NCBI GenBank assembly: GCA_037974665.1
Contig: CM075771.1
Span: forward strand, 23,633,425-23,697,424
DNA length: 64,000 nucleotides
Source of the DNA: Ehretia macrophylla
Taxonomy: Eukaryota; Streptophyta; Magnoliopsida; Boraginales; Ehretiaceae
Direction of reading: 5' to 3'
Shown here: one piece after another, positions 1-12,102 of the stretch
Numbering within the stretch: position 1 is the first letter of the stretch
How the letters are laid out: each line of letters begins with the position of its first letter
The notes under the pieces: generated by a model
What the model saw: the letters and a program-made list of their open reading frames with translations, nothing else
The model's database searches: none
Told to the model about the DNA's origin: nothing
Translations under genes and position numbers: made by a program

Positions 1-583
1 TTTTGTGCTTTGCTTGTGTGTGTTGGTGATATATGCATAAAGGTCAACAACTTAAATGAAAGTCAAAGTTGAAATTAATTGATTTTTAGTGTTTTCTTGA
101 CTTTAAATTCATTTTTTTGATCACCATTGCTCAAAACAATTATACAACACCCAAGATAGCTCAAGTAGGTTATTTTTAGGTGACAAGAAGTTTTACATCC
201 AAACAATTCTACCCGAGTCGGCTTAAAACTTGGTTTTCGCAAAACTCGGTGTAAAAACCCTAATAAATTCCTAAGCCGATTTGAAAATCGTTTTAATCAA
301 ACACAGGTCTATTAAAGTCCGAGGACTAGGTCTAGAAGGGTTAAAAAGACCAGTTTCAAAATTTTAGCGAACGTGTTTCAAAAACACTAATCATTAAAAG
401 TCAACGATAAAATTTCTGACTCCGTTTTTGATGAAAATTTCATGAATGCACATTTAGCATGTTCTAGGAGTATTAATATCAAAATTATCACATTCTAAGT
501 CATATAGCACATAAACAGGTCAATTGACGCAAAACGAGATAAAGCACGCAAAACGAGACAAGATAGAAAAGTGGGGTTTTACC
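1..583 (-). repeat. Family-A LTR fragment, 5' part, reverse orientation, cut by window edge
   Basis: Reverse-complemented, this stretch matches the first ~580 bp of the family-A LTRs at 2959 and 17630, including the repeated CTCGTTTTGCGTG words just after the LTR start. The LTR terminus lies at about 583, where the expected TGTGAGACCCC has decayed to GGTAAAACCCC. 5S spacer resumes at 584. The rest of the element, including any second LTR and coding region, lies left of the window, so full element and solo LTR cannot be told apart. No TSD can be checked. Confidence 0.85.
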
Positions 584-728
584 GCGTCTGTTTTCAAAGC
601 CCAAAAATTGAACATTTTCATCAGTTTCGGGCCACTTTTCTTCTTTTTCCGCTGTTTCTTCCTCCCGGATCGTTCGTCGGGAGCCGAAAAAAGGACAACA
701 AATAAGGGCATTAAGCCTTCAACATGAC

Positions 729-846
729 GGGTGCAATCATACCATCAGTAATGCACCGGATCCCATGTGTACTCCGAAGTTAAGCATGCTTGGGCGAATT
801 AGTACAAGGATGGGTGACCCCATGGGAAGTCCTCGTGTTGAACCCC
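729..846 (+). rRNA. 5S rRNA gene copy 1
   Basis: 5S rRNA is the RNA polymerase III-transcribed component of the large ribosomal subunit. The gene runs from GGGTGCAATCATACC to GTTGAACCCC and is recognised by the internal promoter words GAAGTTAAGC and GTAC-AGGATGGGTGACC. It is about 118 nt because one base is missing in the GGGCGAGAG segment. It carries box-A change AAGCATGC, CATGTGT in place of CATCAGA, and CCATCAG at positions 14-20 where the usual plant gene has CCAGCAC. Probably a degenerate copy. Confidence 0.95.
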
Positions 847-1259
847 TATTTTCTTTTTGTTTTTTTGCTTAATTCAGGCTTGCCAAGATGCTTTATCTGT
901 CATATTTCTATTATCGAGTCCCACGGCATTTTGGGCAAGACAACTTCGCTTCACGTAGAGGCTAGGCCCGCAAACTGAGGGCATGGGGCCTGTGACTAGG
1001 TCTCCGTCGCTCCGATGCTGTAACTTTTGATCTGTAAGGTGTTATGCGGCGCACAGCATACCGTGAGAAAGCTTTCTGAGTGCTCTACGACGAGGGCAGC
1101 AAGCCTGCTCGGCTACGCTTGTTTTCAGAGCCTAAAATTTGAACGTTTTCATCAATTTCGAGCCACATTTCTTCTTTTTGCGTTGTTTCTTCGTCCCAGA
1201 TCGTTCGTCGGGGGCCGCAAAAAGGACAATAAATAAGGGCTTTGCACCCTCAACATGAC

Positions 1260-1379
1260 GAGTGCGATCATACCATCAGTAATGCATCGGATCCCATCTA
1301 TACGCCGAAGTTAAATGTGCTTGGGCGAGAGTAGTACAAGTATGGGTGACCCCTTGGGAAGTCCTCGTGTTGCACCCCC
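1260..1379 (+). rRNA. 5S rRNA gene copy 2
   Basis: Full length (120 nt). Starts GAGTGCG, a G-to-A change at position 2 that weakens helix I. Also carries GCATCGG, CATCTATACGCC and AAGTTAAATGTGC; the last alters the core of internal box A, so transcription is doubtful. Confidence 0.95.
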
Positions 1380-1789
1380 CTTTTCATTTTTTTTGGCCCC
1401 GTTCATGCTTGCCCAAATGTTTTATCCGTCACATTTCTAGTATCGAGTCCCACAGTATCTTGGCCAAGACAACTTCGCTTTGCGTAGAGGCTAAGCCCGC
1501 AAACCAAGGGTGTGGGCCCTATGACAAGGTCTTCGTCACTCCGATGCCCATAACTTTGGATCCGGAAGGTGTTATGCGCCGCACAGCATACCGTTGGAAA
1601 CCTCTTTGAGTGCTCTATGATGGGGGCAGTAAGCCTGCTCTATTGCATCTATTTTCAGGGCCCAAAAATTAAACATTTTCATCAGTTTTAGGCCACTTTT
1701 CTTCTTTTGGAGCTATTTCTTCGTCCCGGATTGTTCGTCGGGAGTCGCGAAAAGGACTACAAATAAGGGAATTAAGCCTTCAACATGAT

Positions 1790-1909
1790 GGGTGCAATCA
1801 TACTATCAGTAATGCATCGGATCCCATCTATACTCCGAAGTTAAGCGTGCTTGGGCGAGAGTAGTACAAGGATGGGTAACCCACTAGGAAGTCCTCGTGT
1901 TGCACCCCC
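1790..1909 (+). rRNA. 5S rRNA gene copy 3
   Basis: Full length (120 nt). Box A AAGTTAAGCGTGCTTGG is intact. Private changes include GCAATC, ATACTATCAG, CATCTATACTCC and GGGTAACCCACTAGG in the downstream control region. Confidence 0.95.
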
Positions 1910-2319
1910 CTTTTAGTTTTGTTTTTTTGCCCGTTCATGCTTTCCCAAATGCTTTCTCCATCACATTTCTATTATCAAGTCCCACGGCATCTTGGTCAAG
2001 ACAACTTCGCTTCGCGTAGAGGCTAGGCCCGCAAATTGAGAGCGGGGAGCCTGTGACCAGGTCTCCGTCGCTCTGGTTCCTATAACTTTTGATCCGCAAG
2101 GAGTTATGTGGCGCACAGCATACCGTTGGAAAGCTCTCCGAAAGATCTACGATTGGGGGAGCAAGCTTGCTTGGCTGTGCCTATTTTCGGAGCCCAAAAT
2201 AAAATGTTTTCATCAGCTTAGAGCCACTTTCTTCTTTTTGCGCTGTTTCTTCGTCTTGAATTGTTCGTCGGGAGTTGCGAATAGGAAGACACATAAGGGC
2301 TTAGCGCCCTCAACATGAC

Positions 2320-2439
2320 GAGTGCGATCATACCAACAGAATTGCACCGGATCCCATTTGTACTCCGAAGTTAAGCGTGCTTGGGCGAGAGTAGTATAAG
2401 GATGGGTGACCCCCTAGGAAGTCCGGGTGTTGTACCCCC
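2320..2439 (+). rRNA. 5S rRNA gene copy 4
   Basis: Full length. Starts GAGTGCG. Helix II region reads CCAACAGAATTG, unlike most copies. Other changes are CATTTGTACTCC, AGTATAAGG and GTCCGGGTGTTGTACC. Box A is intact. Confidence 0.95.
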
Positions 2440-2850
2440 CTTTCGTTTTGTTTTTTTTGCTCCGTTCAGGCTTGCCAAGATGCTTTATCCATCCAATTTC
2501 TATTATTGAGTCCCACGGCATCTTGGGCAAGACAACTTCGCTTTGCGTAGAGGCTAGGCCTGCAAACCGAGGGTGGGGGCGTGTGACCAGGTCTCCGTCG
2601 CTCCGATGCCCATTATTTTTGATCCGTAATGAGTTATGAGGTGCACAACATACCCTTGGAAAGATCTCCGAGAGCTCTACGACGGGGCCAGCAAGCTTGC
2701 TTGGCTGCGCCTATTTTCAGGGGCCAAAATCAAATGTTTTCATCAGTTTCGGGCAACTTTTCTTCTTTTTGCGCTGTTTTTTCATCCCGGATCGTTCGTC
2801 GGGAGACGCGAAAAGGATAACACATAAGGGCTTTGCGCCCTCAACATGAC

Positions 2851-2958
2851 GGGTGCGACCATACCATCAGTAATGCACTGGATCCCATCAGAACTCCGAA
2901 GTTAAGCATGCTTGGGCGATAGTAGTACTAGGATAGGTGACCCCCTGGGAAGTCCTAG
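2851..2958 (+). pseudogene. 5S rRNA gene copy 5, split by element A (first 108 nt)
   Basis: Positions 1-108 of the gene, ending in GTCCTAG where element A starts (TGTGAGACCCC at 2959). The last 12 nt resume at 20099 after the second CCTAG. The insertion removes the 3' half of helix I and displaces the natural terminator, so this copy cannot make normal 5S rRNA. Confidence 0.95.
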
Positions 2959-3667
2959 TGTGAGACCCCATATTTTGCTTTATCTCGTTTTGCGTGCTTT
3001 ACCTCGTTTTGCATGAATTGATCTGTTTATGTGCTATATGACTTAGAATGTGTTAAAAATGTGATTAATACCCCTAATACAAGCTCAGTGTGCATTCATG
3101 AAATTTTTAACAAAAACGGAATCATAAATTTTTATCGCCGATTTTGGTGAATAGTATTTTTGAACACCTGTCCGCTAAAATTTTTACAGGGGTGTTTTAA
3201 ACGTTTTAAAACCTAGTCCTCGAGTATTAATAGACCCGTATTTGATTAAAACGGATTTGGAATCGGGTTTGGAATTTTAAAGATTTTTACACTTTCTTTT
3301 GCAAGAAAATGAGTTTTAAGCCGAGTTGGGTGAAACTATTTTAATGTAACCTTCTTTGTCACATAAAATATAATGTCTAGAATTAATTTAAGTGTTGATT
3401 TGTTAGTTGAGCAAGAAATACTCAAGAAATGAATTAAAAGACTAGAAAAACAATTAAAGGACTAAATAAACTACTTTGACTTTGCATTTTTTTATTTGAC
3501 CAAACCTTTATATGCATAATATCATCAACACACACAAAACACAACACAAAACACACTCAAAAAGCACACTCATAGCCGAGAGCTTCAAGGGAGAAAAGAG
3601 AAAGAAATTTCAAAGGTTTTCAAAGCAATTTTTCATAGAAAAACCTAGTTTTTGTCCGTAGAATTTC

Positions 3668-3734
3668 ATGTCGAGTTGGATTCCGCTTGTTGGGCATGCA
3701 TTGCACGCATATCTAGGCTTATATCGCATCAAAG
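3668..3734 (+). other. Putative LTR leader exon 1 end with donor site (element A)
   Basis: An ATG at 3668 opens a frame that runs without a stop to the donor-like AAAG|GTGAGA at 3734/3735. Joining to the acceptor-like site at 12149/12150 keeps the frame open to a TGA at 12239-12241, giving a peptide of about 55 residues. The 3' LTR has GTG in place of this ATG. Splicing is inference; the other families have a donor-like site but no matching ATG frame. Confidence 0.35.
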
Positions 3735-4334
3735 GTGAGAGAAAAATTCTAGATCTCAAAAGTCATATTTTTTTTTTTTTGCATATAATCGATTATTGAA
3801 CCTTTAGAATGTTAATTTGAAGTTATATTATTGCTCAGCGCATGCTAGGGATCGTTCATGTGTATTACTACGAGATTTGAACCATTGTAGAAAAATTATT
3901 TATTTTCAGGTATTTAAAGTTGATAGATTGGCCTTTTGATGATTATCTTGAGTTGTTGAGGTTGGAATCGATTGCCGTCGATTTCTAAAAGTTTGTCAAT
4001 TACGTGGTAATGCCGTTATAATGCCAAATTTTTGATTGCGATGTTTGGGTGAAAATCCGGAAATTTCAGCCTAGGTGCATTGAGGTTTTAGGGTTGTTGG
4101 GCTTGATTTTGATGTGTCTTGGTTGGTTTCCGAGAGACCTAATGTATTTGATTGAATGGGTGAGTGTTTGAAACTGATTTGGAGTTGTTTGGATTAGTAG
4201 AATGTAAGATATGATTATTTGAAGTTTAGGTTGTCTTTCTTTAAATTGTTGAATTGAACCTTTAGTTGATTGGGTGGTATTTGTTTGTCATCTAACTTAG
4301 TTGTTGTTGTTTAATTGATTATTGATGTTATATT

Positions 4335-7158
4335 TGTAACACCCCGATCCCTCTCTAGACCGGGAGTTCTATAAATCAATCTAATCACAACCCAAACCAA
4401 ACCCGGGCATAAATTTTTAGGAAAAAAGGACGGAGTCTCCCCTGTTGCTAGGCGAAATGTAAAAACCTGTGACTGCATATAAGTGGACCAATACCATGTC
4501 CAAACATTCAACCACCTCAAGGCCATTCGAGCCTTGGTTCTCAACAACTAAACACAGCATATAAATATACATTTCCAGTTTAAAACTAACCTATCTCTTT
4601 ACATCTTTTACAAGAACATTCAAGCTTGACATTTAATCCATACTAATCTACTGCACAAAATATACTATCATACCATTCTCACTCTTTTCTTTTAGTCAAT
4701 TACAAACATGCATCGAGGTTAACTACACTACTGAATACATAACTAACTTATCAATCGACCTCAACTACTTAGCTAGATTAAATTACATTTCTTTTAACAA
4801 TAAATACATACAACATATGAACATACATCTTTACATCTTTGACAGCTCAAGCCACAAAGCACGCAAGACAACTCTTCAGGCCCGAACTAACACATAATCA
4901 CGAACTTTCCAGCTAACATGGCATTTCGTGAAATGTGGTGGTGAGGAGTGAGTATACACAACACGTATACTCAGTGAGGGCGAGACAGATATCGAGTTGG
5001 AGAGAAAGAAGATCGTGCAATGCAAATAAATACAGTTAAGCAATAAAGACAATAAGGAAACATTCAATACAAACAACAATACTATAAACAATCAAGAAAG
5101 CATTAACACAGCCCTTTAAAGCTATACCACACTCTGAAGGCTGTGGTTCACTCATACGAGCAATGTACCATTTCACGAGCGATACATCAATCTCGAGCTT
5201 GATGTTGACAACGATGACAATAAGCGCGTATCCACCTTATAACACCAGTTGGAATACCCCGGAAGTATCCATCAATTCTAAGACCCAAATCTCCCTGGGA
5301 GGCAACCCAAGCGGGAAAAGGGAATAGCAGCGGAGCTAGAACAACCAACACTGGCAACCCGAGGCTGCCCAGAGAGGCCCATCACTCACGCGCGAGACAC
5401 TATGCATTGCAAGACTCGTTACAAGGCAATAAACGAGCGATAGCACAACAATACAAACTAGTGACAACAAACGAGATAACAAGCAATCTCAATCAATACT
5501 AGCATTCAACTAATTTTTCAAGCATAACAAGCAATAATAAGCAACAATAACAACAATTAAACAAGTAACGGCAGTTCAAACACGAAAACAACAAATATCA
5601 CTATTCAACCCCAACTTCCAAGGACAATTACGAGCAAACGAGCTGCGGGATTAGGAAACCGATTTCACTACATTCACTCAGACACTACAAGGCACATTTC
5701 TATGTCTCTAAACTTCACTTTCTCACCCGAGACCCGAAAGTCCACCTACTACATTTGAACTACAGCTATGCTAACCGGTCATTCAATCAACGCCACAACA
5801 GCGCCAAAAGTGCTTCCATTCCTTCAATTACAAAACCCCCAACTCAATTCGAGCACGGTCAACTTTTGGTCAAACGGCCCCTTTACGTTTCTTTGTCTAA
5901 TTTTCAATTTTAACAAAGGCCGATCCATTTTTATTTCACATTTTAGCTTTTTATCACTAATGGCACCTATCCAAATCAAGCAAACGCAATTCGGATCGAA
6001 ATCCGAAATTCTAGGGTTTACTATTCATAATTCACTATTCATTATTTTTTTCCAATTTCAAATATGCAGTTTCAACCGTAAAAATTGCTAAATAACTATC
6101 AAGAGATGCTCTACGAACCCTAAAGAAGCATTTCCAATCAATTTCAGGCATTATAACGCATTAAATATCAAATCTAAAAATTTGTATCAAAAATCAAATT
6201 TCATTTAATATGCACAAAAGCATGAAAACCCTCACGGAGATTGAAGACCAAGACCCGCAAGGACCCGAGCCACGACCCTTGAGCAATTCCACGCGCAATT
6301 GTAGAAGAAAATTGCAAGAAAATCTTTTCTTTTCTCCTCCATGAAGCTTTGGCCATGAGAAGGATATTTTGGGCATTTTGCTAATTGTTTTTATTGATTT
6401 TTTCCTTGTTTTATTATTTATTAGGTGACAAAGGGCATTTTGGTCTTTTGCAAAATCAAACTTTAATTAAAAATAGTCAAATAAGCTTATTTTGATGCCA
6501 TTAAATCTAATTCAAGTTAAAAGAATGCAATTAAATGAAAAACAACTAAAACTAGTTAAATTAAGCTAAAACATTTTTCACTAAATCCGAAAAATATTTC
6601 TCTAACTCTTATTTTTGAAATTCTACGATCGAACGGTCACTAATCGATCGCTAATAAAGTGATGAACAATAATATAAAACTCTAATTCTTTAAAAAGTAG
6701 AATAGTTTAAAATTAACTCCGGCTTGGAGTTACTTTTCTCATTTAATTGAAAACCGAGTAATTTAATGCAAGAAAATTAAAACTGATTTTTAAAATAATC
6801 AAAATAGTCAAAGTAATCAATATTCATTTAAAATCAATTAATTTAACTATTCCAAGAATATTTTAAAGATTTATGAAGTTAATGTTAAGTTACAAATGAA
6901 CAAATAAATATAAACATGTAATCAAGTGCAATTAAATATTAACATTTAAGACGACACTTAATTAATCACAAGAGAATAAGTTCAATTACTACAATGAATA
7001 GAAATAGGTAATAATCTTTTAATCAAATAATATAAATCCTTTTCGAATTCTTCTAAAAGAAATAGCAAAACAGTGAAAATTAGATGATTTAACTAATTAA
7101 ACATTTAATCAAATGCAGTCAAGTGCTAATAAATGCATGCCGGGTTCGGGTTATCACA
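4335..7158 (-). repeat. Element B 3' LTR
   Basis: 2,824 bp, paired with 8811-11632. Minus-strand landmarks: a 9-bp hairpin TGAGTATAC/GTATACTCA (4949-4973), a long-range CTCTCTGGG/CCCAGGGAG pairing (5368-5376 with 5291-5299), and CGTGAGGG donor-like sequence near 6230. It ends beside the PPT at 7159. Confidence 0.92.
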
Positions 7159-7172
7159 TCCTTCCCCCCCTT
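7159..7172 (-). other. Element B polypurine tract
   Basis: On the minus strand this reads AAGGGGGGGAAGGA directly before the LTR start TGTGATAACC. It is the expected primer for plus-strand DNA synthesis and sets the element's orientation. Confidence 0.85.
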
Positions 7173-8796
7173 AAAACAATTGCGTCCTCGCAATTCTTCT
7201 TCCAATAGGACTCTGCATCATCTAAAATCCAACTCTGATAAATCTTCATCAGTTGCTGAGCAGGATAATATATAAGAATGCTCGTAGGAAATCCCGAATA
7301 GAAATTCCAATCAAGAATGCTGAGGAAATACCAACTAAAGACTGAAGCAAAGATACTGTAGATATTATCAATACCACATACTAATGGCAGGAAGAGTACC
7401 AAAGGAATACCCTATTTAAGAAGCTTCAATAGAAGTCTAACAAGTACCAAATAAGAAAGTTAAGAGATAGCCAGAGTAGATGCACCTCATGCAGTACTGA
7501 CTACCGTAAATAGACCCAGCTGAAAATTCTGTAAAGGAATATAGAGAAGAATATCAAAGGCCAACATCTAAATGAAATCTTCCAATCACTGTGTTCCTAC
7601 CACAACATCTTAGTCAAACAGCAAATATAGATTCCCCTGAGTGGAAAGGTCAAAGGAGAAGCCGTAACCAGTACAAGATAATATGTCCAAACAGAATTCC
7701 AAGTGTAGGATCTTCCAATAAATGCCAATAAGGAAAATACTAGTAAAATGCCCGATGAGAATTCCAAAGAATACCGTAAGTAATATGAGATAATGAGTCT
7801 GATAGGGATTCCAGTTACCAAACCAACTGAGGGATGCCAAAGAAAATACCCGAACAATGCTCCAGTAAGAAAGTACCAAGAATTGCCCAATAAGTAATAC
7901 TAAATAAATGACCACTAAGAATCCTAGAGAATGCCATTGAAGAATTTCCAATAAGGAATACCAGTAACACTCCAACAAAGACCGAGACACATATACCATA
8001 GATAATACCATGCAGTAAGTCCAACTGAAAACCCAATAGCCAAGTCTACCAAGAAGTGCCAATAGAAGTCTCCAAAGAATATCCAGTAAGGAACCCAAGA
8101 ATGCTACCAAGAGCCATCATACAGAAACCCCAAAGAAAGTTATCTTTTTATGATTGCCATTCACAATAAGAGTCTTAGAAGTGTGCCAACAACTGAGCTC
8201 CATAAACCAACACCAACTCCCCAAATAAGGCTAGTCAAATGCCATTCATTTCTTGCCAATCCATATACCTTGAAAAGCCAGCAATGAACCACTTTCTTCA
8301 GGGGAGGAAGAGGACTTACTTACCATTTCCATAGGACATGTATGAATGCCAATATATCACAGTTATACACATGCCTTAAACTATTATGCAAGCAAGTTTA
8401 CAAAAGAGTTCACCAAACCATTTAATCATCTAAGTCATTCAAACATGACAATCAATTCAAGCACAACACAATCAATTCAAATCACGGCAAAACCAATTCA
8501 ATATATTCCAATACACACATTACAAGCAATACTTCAAGCAACTAACAATTCACGAGGTCGATTCGATTCACGAGGGCAATTCAATAAGTCAATTCGATAG
8601 ACAACTAGACATTTCACCTTTCTTGAGAAACATTTAACATATAACACATAACTTTATCACATAAGTGCATACATTCAAGTCAAGACACACAATCTCACAT
8701 ACAAGCATACACTTTCAAGACACACTTAACAAGCACACATTCAAGGGTCACTACCCACCAGACCGAGGACCCTGTCCCGGCTTATGAGCTAGACAA
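7173..8796 (-). other. Element B internal region, non-coding, degenerate short repeats
   Basis: About 1.6 kb without recognisable retrotransposon domains. From about 7180 to 8150 the sequence is built of loosely repeated words such as CCAAAGAATACC, CCAATAAGGAATACC and AATGCC with no fixed period. The minus strand has overlapping open frames of 97 and 166 codons rich in Leu, Trp, Tyr, Ile and Phe. Their hydrophobic composition follows from the repeat words, so I do not call a gene. From 8330 to 8750 it is AC-rich low-complexity sequence. Confidence 0.7.
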
Positions 8797-8808
8797 GCTC
8801 TGATACCA
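8797..8808 (-). other. Element B primer binding site
   Basis: The minus strand reads TGGTATCAGAGC, complementary to the 3' end of plant initiator methionine tRNA, two bases inside the 5' LTR boundary at 8811. It would prime minus-strand DNA synthesis. Confidence 0.9.
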
Positions 8809-8810
8809 CC

Positions 8811-11632
8811 TGTAACACCCCGATCCCTCTCGAGACCAGGAGTTCTATAAATCAATCTAAACACAACCCAAACCAAACCCGGGCATAAATTTTCAGGGAA
8901 AACGGATGGAGTCTCCCCTGTTTCTAGGCGAAATGTAAAAACCTGCGACAACATATAAGTGGACCAATACCATGTCCAAACATTCAACCACCTCAAGGCC
9001 ATCCGAGCCTTGGTTCTCAACAACTAAACACATCATATAAATATACATTTCCAGTTTAAAACTAACCTATCTCTTTACATCTTTTACAAGAACATTCAAG
9101 CTTGACATTTAATCCATACTAATCTACTGCACAAAATATACTATCATACCATTCTCACTCTTTTCTTTTAGTCAATTACAAACATGCATCGAGGTTAACT
9201 ACATTACTGAATACATAACTAACTTATCAATCTACCTCAACTACTTAGCTAGATTAAATTACATTTCTTTTAACAATAAAAACATACAACATATGAACAT
9301 ACATCTTTACATCTTTGACAGCTCAAGCCATAAAGCACGCAAGACAACTCTTCAGGCCCGAACTAACACATAATCACGAACTTTCCAGCTAACATGGCAT
9401 TTCCTGAAATGTGGTGGTGAGGAGTGAGTATACACAACACGTATACTCAGTGAGGGCCAGACTAATATCGAGTTGGAGAGAAAGAAGATCGTGCAATGCA
9501 AATAAACACAGTTAAGCAATAAAGACAATAAGGAAACATTCAATACAAACAATAATACTATAAACAATCAAGAAAGCATTAACACAGCCCTTTAAAGCTA
9601 TACCACACTCTGAAGGCTGTGGTTCACTCATACGAGCAATGTACCATTTCACGAGCGATACATCAATCTCGTGCTTGATGTTGACAACGATGACAATAAG
9701 CGCGCATCCACCTTATAACACCAGTTGGAATACCCCTGAAGTATCCATCAATTCTACGACCCAAATCTCCCTGGGAGGCAACCTAAGCGGGAAAAAGGAA
9801 TAGCAGCGGAGCTAGAGCAACCAACACTGGCAACCCGAGGCTACCCAGAGAGGCCAATAACTCACGCGCGAGACACTATGCAATGCAAGACTCGATACAA
9901 GACAATAAACGAGCGATAGCACAACAATACAAACTAGTGACAACAAACGAGATAACAAGCAATCTCAATCAATACTAGCATTCAACTAACTTTTCAAGCA
10001 TAACAAGCAATAATAAGCAACAATAACAACAATTAAACAAGTAACGGCAGTTCAAACACGAAAACAACAAATATCGCCATTCAACCCCAACTTCCAAGGA
10101 CAATTACGAGCAAACGAGCTACGGGATTAGGAAACCGATTTCACTACATTCACTCAGGCACTACAAAGCACGTTTCTATGTCTCTAAACTTCACTTTCTC
10201 ACCCGAGACCCGAAAGTCCACCTACTACGTTTGAACTACAGCTATGCTAACCGGTCATTCAATCAACGCCATAACAGCCAAAAGTGCTTCCATGCCCTCA
10301 ATTACAAAACCCCCAACTCAATTCGAGCACGGTCAACTTTTGGTCAAACGGCCCCTTTACGTTTCTTTGTCTAATTTCCAATTTTAACAAAGGCCGATCC
10401 ATTTTTGTTTCACATTTTAGCTTTCTATCACTAATGGCACCTATCCAAATCAAGCAATCGCAATTCGGATCGAAATCCAAAATTCTAGGATTTACTATTC
10501 ACAATTCACTATTCATTATTTTTTCCCAATTTCAAATACGTAGTTTCAACCGTAAAATTGCTAAATAACTATCAAGCAATGCTCTACAAACCCTAAAGAA
10601 GCATTTCCAATCAATTTCAGGCATTATAACGCATTAAATATCAAATCTACAAATTTGTATCAAAAATCAAATTTCGTTTAATATGCACAAAAGCATGAAA
10701 ACCCTCACAGAGATTGAAGACCAAGACCCGCAAGGACCTGAGCCACGACCCCCGAGCAATTCCACGGGCAATTGTAGAAGAAAATTGCAAGAAAATCTTT
10801 TCTTTTCTCCTCCATGAAGCTTTGGCCATGAGAAGGATATTTTGGGCATTTTGCAAATTGTTTTTATTGATTTTTGCCTTGTTTTATTATTTATTAGGTG
10901 ACAAAGGGTATTTTGGTCTTTTGTAAAATCAAACTTTAATTAAAAATAGTCAAATAAGCTTATTTTGATGCCATTAAATCTAATTCAAGTTAAAACAATG
11001 CAATTAAATGAAAAACAACTAAAACTAGTTAAATTAAGCTAAAAACATTTTTCACTAAATCCAAAAAATATTTCTCTAACTCTTATTTTTTAAATTCTAC
11101 GATCGAACGGTCACTAATTGATCGCTAATAAAGTGATGAACAATAATATAAAACTCTAATTCTTTGAAAAGTAGAATAGTTTAAAATTAACTCCGGCTCA
11201 GAGTTACTTTTCTCATTTAATTGAAAACAGAGTAATTTAATGCAAGAAAATTAAAACTGATTTTTAAAATAATCAAAATAGTCAAAGTAATCAATATTCA
11301 TTTAAAATCAATTAAATTAACAATTCCTAGAATATTTTAAAAAATTATGAAGTTAATGTTAAGTTACAAATGAACAAATAAATATAAACATGTAATCAAG
11401 TGCAATTAAATATTAACATTTAAGACGACACTCAATTAATCACAAGAGAATAAGTTCAATTACTACAATGATTAGAAATAGGTAATAATATTTTAATCAA
11501 ATAATATAAATCATTTTCGAATTCTTCTAAAAGAAATAGCAAAATAGTGAACATTAGATGATTTAACTAATTAAACATTTAATCAAATGCAGTCAAGTGC
11601 TAATAAATGCATGCCGGGTTCGGGTTATCACA
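8811..11632 (-). repeat. Element B 5' LTR
   Basis: 2,822 bp. Minus-strand landmarks: donor-like CTGTGAGGG (GT at 10708-10707), the CTCTCTGGG module near 9850, hairpin TGAGTATAC/GTATACTCA (9425-9449), and acceptor-like TTTCAGG at about 9407-9403. In the other LTR the acceptor-like word has changed to TTTCACG. Confidence 0.92.
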
Positions 11633-12102
11633 ATATTGATGTTAAATTTATAATTATTGATTATTATTGATGATTATGGATGATTATTGATTGATGATTG
11701 ATGAACCGGGAGATAGGCAATTCTGCTAGATTGTCCTCCTGTGAATGATATTTATTATTATTGTTGAGTCTTGGTATGAGTGTGCCATCTCTCGGGCAGC
11801 GTCGGGCTGTCGGGTTGATAATGGTATGACTACCACAGACTACCTCCAACTCGCATGACGGAGGTGTCATGGAGGGCGAGGCTAGTAAGCATCCTCGGGT
11901 GCGTGAGTAATGGGAAGTTATAAGAAGAATGGTTGAGATTGTGATGGAGTTTGGAGCTACACCAAATTGAGTATCCTTTATTGATTGGTCCTTATAGTTA
12001 TGTGTTTATATTGTTATTGATGTTTATTTGTGTGTTTACTTGCTTAAAGGATCATTTCCAATGAGTATAGTGAATACTGTTAGAGATCTATCGGATCCTC
12101 GC

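Larger units (their letters stand above)
584..2958 (+). repeat. 5S rDNA tandem array, block 1 (five gene copies and spacers)
   Basis: The unit is about 531 bp: a 120-nt gene and a ~410-bp spacer. In order the spacer holds a T-rich run just after the gene (CCTTTTCGTTTTG then TTTTTTT, a likely Pol III terminator), a conserved ATTTCTATTATCGAGTCCCA segment, GACAACTTCGCTTCGCG, a TTTTGATCCGTAAGGAGTTA segment, a perfect inverted repeat AGCTCTCCGAGAGCT in many units, a T-rich stretch, a second inverted repeat TCCCG...CGGGA, and a TATA-like CATAAGG at about -28 with C at -1. Each piece recurs in all blocks. No protein gene is seen in the spacers. Confidence 0.95.
4335..11632 (-). mobile_element. Element B: nested non-autonomous LTR retrotransposon (LARD-like)
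   Basis: 7,298 bp flanked by ATATT (4330-4334 and 11633-11637), inserted in the 5' LTR of element A. On the minus strand: 5' LTR 8811-11632, PBS, 1.65-kb internal region, PPT, 3' LTR 4335-7158. LTRs are about 2.82 kb and run TGTGATAACCC...GGTGTTACA on the minus strand. The internal region encodes no gag, protease, RT or integrase, so the element must have depended on enzymes supplied in trans. The two LTRs differ at about 11 sites in 150 bp at one end. Confidence 0.93.

Noticed and set aside
584..2958. Regular repeats with spacers, possible CRISPR-like array
   Set aside because: The repeated 120-nt unit is clearly plant 5S rRNA and the spacers are homologous to each other; surrounding DNA is plant retrotransposon.
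7610..8110. 166-codon hydrophobic frame on the minus strand of element B, possible membrane protein
   Set aside because: Its Leu/Trp/Tyr richness follows from short repeated DNA words read in one frame, overlapping frames look similar, and no known domain is seen.
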